A DNA stretch of 45,894 nucleotides from an uncultured Lachnospiraceae bacterium (GTDB lineage Bacteria > Bacillota > Clostridia > Lachnospirales > Lachnospiraceae). Position numbers and translations under genes: made by a program. The notes below the pieces were generated by a model. That model was not told the origin of the DNA. It did no database searches and worked only from the letters and a program-made list of their open reading frames with translations. Below are positions 25,627-34,060 of this stretch, in pieces (within the stretch, counting starts at the first letter, position 1; each line of letters begins with the position of its first letter). The DNA is taken from the NCBI GenBank assembly GCA_902775555.1, contig CACYMQ010000007.1, positions 1 to 45,894 of the forward strand. The letters are read 5' to 3'.

Positions 25627-27108
25627 ATGAGAAAAGGGTTTAGCTTAAGAAGAAAGATCATGATCTATACACTGGTAGGATGGATGGCATTTTCCACCAC
25701 GCTTACCGGATGTGCGAAGGATAAGGAAACCGGAACCACCGCCGCCGCAACGGCTGCAGCCAATGCCGAGGTCAAATACTCCATCGAAAGCATCCGGAAC
25801 GAAGTAGTCGGTATCGATCAGCCCATCACCCTGGCAGACGGGACCACCCGTGCACAGATCAACTTCGATAATGCTGCCACAACGCCGGCACTGAAGGCCG
25901 TACAGAATGCCGTAAATGAAGAGCTGAACATGTATGGTTCCATCGGCCGCGGTTACTCACAGAAATCCGATCATTCCTCCCAGCTTGTGGAAGAAACCCG
26001 GGAGAAGGTCCTGAAGTTCGTGGGTGCGGACAACGGCGACTACACCTGCGTATTCACCAACTCCACGACAGACGGTCTGAACAAGCTGGCTTCCGCAGTG
26101 ATCAAGGACAAGAAGGACATCGTCCTCACCACACGTATGGAGCATCACGCGAATCTTCTTCCCTGGCGGGAGCGTGCATCCGTAGTCTATGCGGACTGTG
26201 ACGAAAAGGGCCGCCTGAAATACGAAGACATCGAAGCACAGCTGAAGTCCAACAAGGTAAAATTCGTTACCGTCACTGCAGCATCCAATGTCACCGGCTA
26301 TGTGAATGACGTTCACCGCATTGCCAAGCTGGCTCATCAGTATGGCGCAAAGATCATCGTGGATGGTGCGCAGATCGTCGCTCACCGTGAATTCTCCATG
26401 GTAGGTGCTACTCCGGAGGAGAATATCGACTTTCTGGCATTCTCCGCCCATAAAATGTATTCTCCCTATGGTGGCGGTGCACTGATCGGACTTACCGAAG
26501 TCATGAATGAAAACATGCCCCAGTTCTACGGCGGAGGAACCGTACATATCGTTGCCGACGACTGGCAGAGCTATAAGAATGCACCCGCAAGCTACGAGGC
26601 AGGTTCTCCGAACTATCCCGGCATCGTAGGTCTGGGCAAAGCCATCGAGATCCTTCAGGAGGTTGGCTTCGATAAGATCCAGGCTCATGAGAAGGAACTG
26701 AATGCCAAGCTGGTAGAGGGTCTGAAGAAATTTGACAATATCACGATCTACGGCGATTCCGAGAATCTGGATGACAGAGTCGGCGTGGTATCCTTCAACT
26801 TCAAGGATATTAACTCCCACTATATGGCAGAACAGTTAAAGGAAGTCGGCGGCGTGGCTACCCGGCGTGGTTCCTTCTGTGCACATCCTTATGTATGGCG
26901 TCTGATGCACATTCCGAATGACAGCCTTGGTGCTTATGAAGGCTGCGAAGGCGCATTTGTCCCGGGTATGATCCGCATCAGTTTCGGTATCTACAATACA
27001 CCGGAAGAGATCGATGAATTCCTGGCAGTTGTTCCCGATTCCAAAAAGAAAGCGGAAAAGGCAGTTTCCGAGGCGGAGACCTCCAAGCCCATTGACCCTG
27101 AATTCTAG
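25627..27108 (+). CDS. PLP-dependent class V aminotransferase/SufS-like enzyme with lipoprotein signal
   Basis: This 493-residue protein contains the hallmarks of a group II cysteine desulfurase or relative: INFDNAATTP, EHHANLLPW (H173/H174), VDGAQ with D246, SAHKMYSPYGGG with the PLP lysine K276, and RRGSFCAHP with C418 at the place of the persulfide cysteine. Before this core stands an export signal: SLRRKIM, a hydrophobic stretch and the lipobox LTGC (C29), then an Ala/Thr tether. RRKIM fits the twin-arginine rule (RR, x, two hydrophobics), which would allow export of a folded, cofactor-loaded enzyme. AAGGAGG eight bases before ATG 25627 makes the long start certain. The C-terminus carries a charged tail. 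An external PLP desulfurase or lyase would be unusual. The reaction is not proven. Confidence 0.85.
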   Translation: MRKGFSLRRKIMIYTLVGWMAFSTTLTGCAKDKETGTTAAATAAANAEVKYSIESIRNEVVGIDQPITLADGTTRAQINFDNAATTPALKAVQNAVNEELNMYGSIGRGYSQKSDHSSQLVEETREKVLKFVGADNGDYTCVFTNSTTDGLNKLASAVIKDKKDIVLTTRMEHHANLLPWRERASVVYADCDEKGRLKYEDIEAQLKSNKVKFVTVTAASNVTGYVNDVHRIAKLAHQYGAKIIVDGAQIVAHREFSMVGATPEENIDFLAFSAHKMYSPYGGGALIGLTEVMNENMPQFYGGGTVHIVADDWQSYKNAPASYEAGSPNYPGIVGLGKAIEILQEVGFDKIQAHEKELNAKLVEGLKKFDNITIYGDSENLDDRVGVVSFNFKDINSHYMAEQLKEVGGVATRRGSFCAHPYVWRLMHIPNDSLGAYEGCEGAFVPGMIRISFGIYNTPEEIDEFLAVVPDSKKKAEKAVSEAETSKPIDPEF

Positions 27109-27125
27109 CTCCCGGCCGACCATTG

Positions 27126-27300
27126 TATAACTATTCGCCGGCTGCTCCGGCCGACCGCCATCCGGTCGCTTCGCGTCCGCCGCGCCTCCGGCGCTTTCAA
27201 TGGCGGCGGTCGTTCGCAGGGTTATGACAACAAAAAAAGCGATCCCTCTCATGCAAGCATGAGGGACCGCTTTTTTTATTGTCATCGGGGAATAGTTATA
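27126..27300. repeat. 175-bp element bounded by perfect 11-bp inverted repeats
   Basis: TATAACTATTC (27126-27136) and GAATAGTTATA (27290-27300) are exact inverted copies. The interior is GC-rich, holds a second inverted pair (CGACCGCCAT/ATGGCGGCGGTCG) and the terminator at 27231-27282. The right end overlaps the DAHP synthase stop codon. The element at 38691-38809 has matching ends and the shared core CCGACCGC..CCATCCG. Confidence 0.7.
27231..27282. terminator. Bidirectional terminator between the PLP and DAHP synthase genes
   Basis: AAAAAAAGCG-A-TCCCTC ... GAGGGA-C-CGCTTTTTTT forms a long, slightly imperfect hairpin with an A-run on one side and a T-run on the other, suited to the two converging genes. 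Confidence 0.85.
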
Positions 27301-28327
27301 GCTCTTCAGCCAGGTCCTTGATCAGGGTTTCGGTTTTGGTCCAGCCGAGGCAGGGATCCGTGATGGACTTTCCGTATACACCCTCCCCGATCTTCTGGGC
27401 ACCGTCTTCGATGTAGCTCTCGATCATCAGGCCCTTCACCAGTTTGCGGATGTCATTGGAGACACGGCGGCTGTGAAGCACATCCTTTGCGATACGGATC
27501 TGCTCCAGATACTTCTTTCCGGAATTGGAATGGTTCGTATCTACAATGCAGGCCGGATTCTTCAGTTCACTCTTCTCCGCATATGCATCCAGCAGCTGTT
27601 TCAGATCCTCATAATGATAATTCGGGATACTGCGTCCGAACTTATCCACGGAACCACGCATGATGGAATGTGCCAGCGGATTACCCGGTGTCTCCACCTC
27701 CCAGCCTCTGTAAAGGAATCGCTGGGTACTCTGTGCGGCAATGATGGAATTCATCATGACCGACATATCTCCGCCTGTAGGATTCTTCATTCCCACCGGA
27801 ATACCGATACCGCTGGCTACCAGACGGTGCTGCTGGTCCTCAACGGAACGGGCTCCGATGGCCACATAGGAAAGCAGGTCCGACAGATATCTGTGATTCT
27901 CGGGGTAAAGCATTTCCTCCGCACAGGTGAAACCGGTCTCACGTACGACCCTTGCATGCATCTCACGGATGGCAATGATCCCTGCGAGCAGATCTTCCTT
28001 TCCTTCCGGATTCGGCTGATGCAGCATTCCCTTATAACCGATACCCGTGGTTCTCGGCTTATTGGTATAAACACGGGGAATGATAAAGATCTTATCCTTC
28101 ACCTGCTCCGCCACCTTTGCCAAACGGTGCATATAGTCAAGAACGGCCTCCTCATTATCGGCTGAGCAGGGACCGATGATCAGGAGGAACTTGTCGCTCT
28201 CTCCCGTGAAGATCCTGCGGATCTCCTCGTCTCTCTTCTCTTTTGCAGCCTTGATCTCTTCGCTGATGGGGAATTCCTCCTTCAGCTCCTGAGGCGTCGG
28301 TAATTTACGGATGAAATTCATATCCAT
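27296..28327 (-). CDS. 3-deoxy-7-phosphoheptulonate (DAHP) synthase, type I
   Basis: This 343-residue cytoplasmic enzyme condenses phosphoenolpyruvate with erythrose-4-phosphate, the first step of the shikimate pathway. Motifs are IIGPCSADN, RVYTNKPRTTGIGYKG, the EDQQHRLVASG block, MKNPTGGD and the metal/substrate segment IVDTNHSNSGKK. The length and the N-terminal segment before GPCSA match the AroF/G/H class; there is no ACT or chorismate mutase domain. Feedback control is expected through the core fold, but its effector cannot be read. AGAGGA eight bases before ATG 28327 supports the start. The exchanger gene ends 34 bp upstream on the same strand, so co-transcription is possible. Confidence 0.96.
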   Translation of the reverse strand: MDMNFIRKLPTPQELKEEFPISEEIKAAKEKRDEEIRRIFTGESDKFLLIIGPCSADNEEAVLDYMHRLAKVAEQVKDKIFIIPRVYTNKPRTTGIGYKGMLHQPNPEGKEDLLAGIIAIREMHARVVRETGFTCAEEMLYPENHRYLSDLLSYVAIGARSVEDQQHRLVASGIGIPVGMKNPTGGDMSVMMNSIIAAQSTQRFLYRGWEVETPGNPLAHSIMRGSVDKFGRSIPNYHYEDLKQLLDAYAEKSELKNPACIVDTNHSNSGKKYLEQIRIAKDVLHSRRVSNDIRKLVKGLMIESYIEDGAQKIGEGVYGKSITDPCLGWTKTETLIKDLAEEL

Positions 28328-28361
28328 TTTCTGTTTCCTCTTTCCTTTGTATTACTTTCAG

Positions 28362-29360
28362 TCATCGAACGATGGCAAATGCCATATCTGCCGCATACAT
28401 AAGCACCATCAGGATGCCCTCACCCCTTGTGATCTTCCGGTTGTTGAGGCAGAAGAACAGCACCACCAGACTCACGATAAGCAGATATGCGATATCACAG
28501 ATGCTTGCCAGGTTCACACCTATGGGATGGATCGCGGAAGATACACCCAGGATCAGCAGTATATTGAAAATGTTGGACCCAACCACATTTCCTACAGCCA
28601 TTCCCGTCTGACCTTTTCTTGCGGCCACGATGGACGTTACCAGCTCCGGAAGACTGGTCCCCAGGGCTACGATGGTAAGTCCTACCAGCGTCTCCGTCAT
28701 ACCTGCTGCAAGCGCGATATTCTTTGCTCCATATACAACAGCTTCGCCGCCGCCGACGATACATCCGATCCCCACAAGGATCAGAACTACGCATTTCCAG
28801 GCAGGCATGGGATTCTCTTCCGGTTCGTCGTCGGTCTTATTCTTCTTCGCCGCGCGTATCAGGAAGAAGACATATCCCGCAAAGATCAGAAGGGCCAGGA
28901 TCCCGTACCAGCGGCTGACTTCTCCGACCTGTTCCCGCATAGCTGCGGAAAAATCCAGATCGGGAACCAGTGTCCCCGCAAGAAGTCCCGGAAGTCCGAC
29001 GAACAGGAGCAACAACAGCGTGATACCCAGATTCACGGGATAATCCCTCTTCACGATGGGCTCATCCACAGGTACCGCATGGATGATGGCACATACACCC
29101 AGAACCATCAGAAGGTTAAACAGATTGGAGCCGGCCACATTACTGATGGCGATCTCATTGGATCCGCCGATGGCCGCTGCCGTACTTACCGCGAGCTCCG
29201 GAGCCGAGGTTCCCATAGCTACGATCGTAAGACCGATGATCACTCCCGGGACCCGGAATCTTCTTGCCACCGCTGCACTGCCGTCTACAAACCAGTCCGC
29301 ACCCTTGATCAGCGCAACGAATCCGACCAGCAGGATCAGAATATCTAACAGTATCTTCAT
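28362..29360 (-). CDS. Ca2+/Na+ (CaCA family) cation antiporter
   Basis: This 332-residue membrane antiporter probably exports Ca2+ in exchange for Na+ or H+. The two inverted alpha repeats are clear: GLTIVAMGTSAPELAVS ... NVAGSNLFN and GLTIVALGTSLPELVTS ... NVVGSNIFN, each within a block of about five helices, separated by a charged loop (KKNKTDDEPEENP). The length is typical of the YrbG-like branch. Two ATGs are adjacent (29363 and 29360); GGAGG is six bases before the second, which I prefer. The promoter is at 29404-29432. Confidence 0.95.
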   Translation of the reverse strand: MKILLDILILLVGFVALIKGADWFVDGSAAVARRFRVPGVIIGLTIVAMGTSAPELAVSTAAAIGGSNEIAISNVAGSNLFNLLMVLGVCAIIHAVPVDEPIVKRDYPVNLGITLLLLLFVGLPGLLAGTLVPDLDFSAAMREQVGEVSRWYGILALLIFAGYVFFLIRAAKKNKTDDEPEENPMPAWKCVVLILVGIGCIVGGGEAVVYGAKNIALAAGMTETLVGLTIVALGTSLPELVTSIVAARKGQTGMAVGNVVGSNIFNILLILGVSSAIHPIGVNLASICDIAYLLIVSLVVLFFCLNNRKITRGEGILMVLMYAADMAFAIVR

Positions 29361-29403
29361 CATGTTCCTCCACTTAATTGAAGAGAATAAAAAGCACCTA
29401 TAT

Positions 29404-29432
29404 AGACTATTCTATTTTCCCATGAACGTCAA
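29404..29432 (-). promoter_or_regulatory. Promoter of the cation antiporter gene
   Basis: TTGACG (29427-29432) and TAGTCT (29404-29409) are 17 bp apart on the minus strand. Confidence 0.5.
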
Positions 29433-29538
29433 GCAGATTCCCTGTACGAAAACACCTTCGTCATTGTTCTTTTCCGCCGATGCTTTATCACTTTACCGCA
29501 TTAAATCGTAAAAGTCAAGTATTTATTTTCATCTCTTT

Positions 29539-29576
29539 TTAATAAAACGTTAATGTAAATCCAAAGATGAATTAAT
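29539..29576 (+). promoter_or_regulatory. Phased TTAAT direct repeats upstream of the second FtsX permease
   Basis: TTAAT occurs at 29539, 29550 and 29572, that is at 11 and 22 bp, one and two helical turns. A -10-like TTAGAT follows at 29586. This layout suits an OmpR/PhoB-type regulator. The stretch is A+T-rich, so chance is possible. Confidence 0.4.
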
Positions 29577-29638
29577 TTACGGGTATTAGATTATTCATGT
29601 CGGCAACACACAAATGAATTTCAAACGGGGAGGAAAAA

Positions 29639-32110
29639 ATGAAGGTTTTTTTGAAGTACATTTCAAAAAATATGTTTGAGAAGAAGGGAAGGTTCTTCCT
29701 GCTCCTCTTCTCCATCGCGATCAGCGCGGCACTGCTGGTAGCCAGCACGGGAATGGTTGATATCATTCTGGACAGCTTCAGCGGCGATGCGGCAAAGGTT
29801 GCGGATGTTACGATCGTCTCGAAAGCAGATGATCCGTACATGAAAAAGGAAAATGTGGATACTTCCGGTCTGAAGGATCTGACCTATGAGCTGCAGACCA
29901 CCGGTATCAAGAATGAAGATGACAAGATCAAGTACGTCGGCCTGCACGGCAGGAAGAGCTACGACGGAGCCATGGTTGAAGGAACGGCAGAGTTCCTCGA
30001 CCGGACCGGTTTCGAAGATCAGCCCTCCTGTATCCTGTCGAAGCGGATCGCCGACGAGCTTGATCTGAAGACGGGAGACAGTCTGAAGCTGTTCCTGGCC
30101 GGTGAAGAGATCGCCTTTAAGATAGAGGCCCTCAGCGCAAATGAGAATCTCTTCTACGGAGATACGAAGACACAGTACAATATCCTGGTCCCATATGAAT
30201 ATATGGATCAGAAGCTGCAGGCGGACGGCGGATACAACGCCATCCTGGCAAATGTAGAGGAAGGGACCTCAGCGGATTTTGTAAAGAGCTTTAATGAAGC
30301 CAATAAAGATCTGGAAGCCATCGATCATATGACAACCGTGATGGTGGACAGTTCCCTGAATATCGGGCTTTACTCCATGATGGCCATCGTCGTGATCGTA
30401 AGCTGCATCATCATCCACGGAGTGTTCAAGCTGATCATGACCGAACGGCTTTCCGTGATCGGAACCTTCATGAGTCAGGGAGCTACGAAGAAGAAGGTGG
30501 AACGGATCGTTCTTCTGGAGGGTCTCCTCTACGGAGTCCTGGGCGGTATCGCAGGATGTATCATCGGAGAGGTTCTTCTCTTTGTGATCGGACGGATGAC
30601 CTCCCCGCTTGCGGATTACGGCATCTACAACGAGTTCCGTATCAACCCCGCATTTGTGGCCATCGGGATGATCTCCGCGATCGTACTCTCCGTGGCATCG
30701 GCTTACTTCCCGGTACGGTCGATAAGAAAGCTGGAGGTAAAGGACGTGATCCTGAACCGTGCAGAGAAGAAGCGCAGCAACCGGATCATAAAGCCGGTCA
30801 TCGGAGCGGCACTTCTGGGATTCTCCGTCGTGGTCTTCTTCCTGAATGACACCACGATCAATGTAACAACAGCACTCGGTTTCTTCGGAGCCTATGCAGG
30901 CGCCGTGCTCCTGATCCCGACACTGGTGAAATGGATCGCCGGCCTGCTGGCGGGAGTCTTTAAAGGGAATGCAACCATTTTCCTGGCACTGAATAACATC
31001 CGGAGCTCCAAGCTCCTTCGTAACAATATCGTACTGATCGTGGTTTCCCTCGGTTCCGTTCTGATGATCGGATCCTTCGGTACGAGCATGACACAGCTGG
31101 TAAAGGATGCCTATAGCAAGATGGCATATGACTATGATGTGGACACCATCATGAGCATCGATCCGAACCATGTAACCACAGACATGATCATGGAAAAACT
31201 GAAAACAACCGATGGGATCGACAAAGAGTCCATCTGCCCGGCATACTATGCGGAAGCAAAAGCGGACGGAGAAATGGTGCTGGCAACCGGCGTGGATCCG
31301 GAGGCAAATGAGTCGCTGCTGGACGCATACTTCCACTTTTCAGAGAATGAAGGCTATCAGGAGTTTAAAAAAGCAGAAGGAAATGTGATCGTTCTCACCA
31401 CCAAGATTGCGGACAAGATCGATAAGAAGATTGGCGATACCGTAACACTGGATATCAAATCCCACGAGGTTCCCTTCCGGGTGATCGGGATCTACGACGG
31501 AAAGGCCTTCAATAACGGCCTGTCCATCCTGGTGAACCAGGACGTACTGAAGCAGGAGTTCAATATCAGGGAAGCCAATAACATTTATTTCAGTGTATCC
31601 GGTGATCCTGTAAAGGTAGAGAACAGTCTTAAGTCCTATCTGGCATCTCTGGGATCTACCTATATGACCAAGTCCGAGCAGGAAAAGCGGAATGATGATA
31701 ACAACCAGCAGATGGTAACTCTCTTCGAGATCATTTCCTATCTGGCCATGATCATCGCATCCATCGGAGTCTTCAACAATATCACGATCTGCTACCTGCA
31801 GAGAAAGAGGGAGCTGGCGGTGATGGCCTCCGTAGGAATGAACAAGGGCGGACGCAGACGCCTGATCCTCGCAGAAAGCCTGATCTCAGTGATACTCAGT
31901 ATCCTGATCGCTACACCGTTTGCCTTCCTGTTGGCAGACATGCTGACCGGCTTCTGCTACTTCATCGGAGTCGCCATGGACATCGTCTTCGACTGGAGTA
32001 CCGTACCGCTGTACGCGGCAGTCATCACGGGGATCATTTTCATCGCATCCCTCTCGACCATGGTGAAGAGCCGGCGGCTGAATGTTGTACACGAATTAAA
32101 ATATGAGTAA
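29639..32110 (+). CDS. FtsX/MacB-type ABC exporter permease
   Basis: This 823-residue permease has an N-terminal helix (about 18-38), an extracytoplasmic domain of about 200 residues, three FtsX-type helices (about 240-365), a second half starting with helices near 385-450, another extracytoplasmic domain and three closing helices (about 700-815). The plan is that of a doubled permease working with the ATPase 70 bp downstream. GGGGAGG before ATG 29639 is strong. There is no adaptor gene or two-component pair next to it, unlike the other two exporters in the window. The substrate could be a peptide, lipid or drug and cannot be told. Confidence 0.92.
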   Translation: MKVFLKYISKNMFEKKGRFFLLLFSIAISAALLVASTGMVDIILDSFSGDAAKVADVTIVSKADDPYMKKENVDTSGLKDLTYELQTTGIKNEDDKIKYVGLHGRKSYDGAMVEGTAEFLDRTGFEDQPSCILSKRIADELDLKTGDSLKLFLAGEEIAFKIEALSANENLFYGDTKTQYNILVPYEYMDQKLQADGGYNAILANVEEGTSADFVKSFNEANKDLEAIDHMTTVMVDSSLNIGLYSMMAIVVIVSCIIIHGVFKLIMTERLSVIGTFMSQGATKKKVERIVLLEGLLYGVLGGIAGCIIGEVLLFVIGRMTSPLADYGIYNEFRINPAFVAIGMISAIVLSVASAYFPVRSIRKLEVKDVILNRAEKKRSNRIIKPVIGAALLGFSVVVFFLNDTTINVTTALGFFGAYAGAVLLIPTLVKWIAGLLAGVFKGNATIFLALNNIRSSKLLRNNIVLIVVSLGSVLMIGSFGTSMTQLVKDAYSKMAYDYDVDTIMSIDPNHVTTDMIMEKLKTTDGIDKESICPAYYAEAKADGEMVLATGVDPEANESLLDAYFHFSENEGYQEFKKAEGNVIVLTTKIADKIDKKIGDTVTLDIKSHEVPFRVIGIYDGKAFNNGLSILVNQDVLKQEFNIREANNIYFSVSGDPVKVENSLKSYLASLGSTYMTKSEQEKRNDDNNQQMVTLFEIISYLAMIIASIGVFNNITICYLQRKRELAVMASVGMNKGGRRRLILAESLISVILSILIATPFAFLLADMLTGFCYFIGVAMDIVFDWSTVPLYAAVITGIIFIASLSTMVKSRRLNVVHELKYE

Positions 32111-32117
32111 AACATAC

Positions 32118-32152
32118 CATGTCATCCTGAGGGCGCAGCCCGAAGGATCTTA
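32118..32152. repeat. Dispersed repeat, TGTCATCCTGAG family, copy 4 (single arm)
   Basis: ATGTCATCCTGAGGGCGCAGCCCGAAGGATCTT lies eight bases after the permease stop and before the ATPase, splitting an operon. Only one arm is present, with a small inner hairpin (GGGCGCAGCCC). Confidence 0.8.
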
Positions 32153-32180
32153 AATGAAAAATATCTAGGAGGAATAGAAA

Positions 32181-32882
32181 ATGAACGCAATCGAAGTAAA
32201 GGGATTAAACAGATCTTTTGTAAACGGAAAGCAGACCACAGAGGTCCTGAAGAATATCAATCTCACAGTGAAGAAGGGCGAATTCGTATCCATCATGGGG
32301 CCCTCCGGAAGCGGTAAATCCACGCTCCTCTATCTGCTCGGCGGTCTGGACCAGCCGACGGAAGGAAGCGTATCCGTAAATGATCAGGATCTCTCCTCTC
32401 TCTCGGATAAGAAGCTCTGCAATATGCGGAATCATACGATCGGCTTTGTATTCCAGTTCTATAATCTGGTGCCGAATCTGAATGTGGAGGACAATATCGC
32501 GCTTCCCATTATGCTGGCAGGAAAGAAGAAATCCGCCTATAAGGAACGGATCGACGAAGTTCTGGAGCTGATCGGAATGTCGGACAAGCGGAAGCTGACT
32601 CCCCGTGAACTCTCCGGCGGTCAGCAGCAGCGTGTAGCCATCGCCCGTGCACTGGTCTTCGATCCGGACATCCTCTTCCTGGATGAGCCCATCGGAAATC
32701 TGGACAGCAAAACCGGAATGAAGATCATGGATCTCTTCCGTACGATCAACCGCAAATACGGGAAGACCATCGTACAGGTAACCCACTCGGAGGAAGCAGC
32801 CTACTACGGCACCAAGCTTGTACATATCGTGGACGGAGAGATCGATTCGATGAAGAATATCGGAAGAGGGCTTTCCGCCTGA
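32181..32882 (+). CDS. ABC transporter ATPase (MacB/LolD type)
   Basis: This 233-residue ATPase is the partner of the permease encoded upstream. Walker A is GPSGSGKST (40-48), the Q-loop FVFQFYNLVP, the signature LSGGQQQRVAIARA and the switch VTHSEEAA. Walker B ends in FLDEPIGNLDS, where the family nearly always has DEPTGNLD. The Thr-to-Ile change lies just after the catalytic Glu and should be tolerated. TAGGAGG precedes ATG 32181. The dispersed repeat between permease and ATPase leaves the operon intact. Confidence 0.95.
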   Translation: MNAIEVKGLNRSFVNGKQTTEVLKNINLTVKKGEFVSIMGPSGSGKSTLLYLLGGLDQPTEGSVSVNDQDLSSLSDKKLCNMRNHTIGFVFQFYNLVPNLNVEDNIALPIMLAGKKKSAYKERIDEVLELIGMSDKRKLTPRELSGGQQQRVAIARALVFDPDILFLDEPIGNLDSKTGMKIMDLFRTINRKYGKTIVQVTHSEEAAYYGTKLVHIVDGEIDSMKNIGRGLSA

Positions 32883-32916
32883 TCCCGGGCTTGCCATCCA
32901 CCGGACTTTCCTTTAT

Positions 32917-32963
32917 GATAGAACCGTGATCCGGCTTCCCCCGGGTTACGGTTCTATCTTATT
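32917..32963 (+). terminator. Terminator of the second exporter operon
   Basis: GATAGAACCGT and ACGGTTCTATC form an 11-bp stem with an inner CCGG/CCGG pairing, followed by TTATTT. Confidence 0.8.
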
Positions 32964-32979
32964 TCTGTAAAGGACATCC

Positions 32980-34044
32980 ATGTCAATGAAACTGTATTTT
33001 GCCCCCATGGAGGGGATCACGGGATATGTATTTCGAAATGCCTACGCTGCCTGTTATGGTGGCGTAGATGCCTTTTTCACACCCTTTTTATCCAATCCGG
33101 TACTGAATCAGATCGAACTACACGATATCCTGCCGGAGAACAATCAGGGGATCCGGGTGATCCCGCAGATCCTCACGAACCGGCCGGAGACCTTCGAGGC
33201 CATCGCAACGACCCTGAAGGATTATGGCTATCCGGAGGTGAACCTGAATCTGGGCTGCCCTTCCGGAACCGTAGTTGCAAAAGGCCGTGGAGCCGGAGCA
33301 CTTCGGGAACCCCGGACACTGGACCGGTTGCTCTACGGGATTTTTGAGAAGTCTCCGCTTCCCCTGTCCGTAAAATGCCGGATCGGCATTTTCTCGGAAG
33401 CGGAATGGGAGGACATCCTGGAGGTCCTTCTGAAATATCCCATGACCGAGCTGATCATCCATCCAAGAGTGCAAAAGCAATTCTACAACGGAGAGGTTCA
33501 TATGGAAGCCTTCCGGACCGCTTACCGACAAATAATCACGGAACCATTCGGTTCAGCCGGGGATGAAGTAGCTTCCCATGCCGCCTGGGCCGCCGCCGGG
33601 GATACCCGGGGTGAAGCTTCTCTCCGTCTCTGCTACAACGGGGACATCCGGACCCCAGCGGATCTTTCCTCCCTGATGTCTGAATACCCCGGAGTCTCGG
33701 CCGTTATGCTGGGGCGCGGACTGCTCTGGGATCCGGAACTGGCGGAACGGTATCTAAAAACCGCAGCAGCCCCGGACCTTTCGAAGAGTAGTGACGCCGC
33801 AGCAGCCCCGGACCTTTCGAAGGTCCGTGTTGTCCCGGACCGGGAACGTCTCCGCCGGTTCCTCGGTCTTCTCTATGACGGTTATAAAAAAGAAATGGAC
33901 CGGGAAGGACCGGCCCTGATGAAACTGAAGGAATTATGGAAATATCTTCAGGTCTATACCGGACATACGCCCCAGGAAATGCGGCCGCTATGGAAAGCCC
34001 GCACGCTCCCGGAATACAGGGACGTGGTTTCGATGCTGGTATAA
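32980..34044 (+). CDS. tRNA-dihydrouridine synthase
   Basis: This 354-residue flavoenzyme reduces specific uridines in tRNA D-loops. The TIM-barrel motifs are FAPMEGIT, NLNLGCPSG with the catalytic Cys, SVKCRIG, IIHPRVQKQFYNG (HPR instead of the usual HGR), YNGDI and MLGRGLLWDP, followed by the helical C-terminal domain. Two stretches look inserted: a Gly/Ala-rich segment near residues 187-206 and an in-frame duplication AAAPDLSK ... AAAPDLSK near 262-281, produced by 25-bp repeats at 33762-33786 and 33798-33822. AAAGGA precedes ATG 32980. The gene converges on the GGDEF gene with only 16 bp between stops and no clear terminator. Confidence 0.93.
   Translation: MSMKLYFAPMEGITGYVFRNAYAACYGGVDAFFTPFLSNPVLNQIELHDILPENNQGIRVIPQILTNRPETFEAIATTLKDYGYPEVNLNLGCPSGTVVAKGRGAGALREPRTLDRLLYGIFEKSPLPLSVKCRIGIFSEAEWEDILEVLLKYPMTELIIHPRVQKQFYNGEVHMEAFRTAYRQIITEPFGSAGDEVASHAAWAAAGDTRGEASLRLCYNGDIRTPADLSSLMSEYPGVSAVMLGRGLLWDPELAERYLKTAAAPDLSKSSDAAAAPDLSKVRVVPDRERLRRFLGLLYDGYKKEMDREGPALMKLKELWKYLQVYTGHTPQEMRPLWKARTLPEYRDVVSMLV
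33762..33822. repeat. 25-bp direct repeats inside the dihydrouridine synthase gene
   Basis: The 25-bp unit starting CGCAGCAGCCCCGGAC recurs exactly after 36 bp, a multiple of three, and adds 12 residues between the barrel and the helical domain. Confidence 0.9.
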
Positions 34045-34060
34045 GCCAAAAGAAGAGGGG

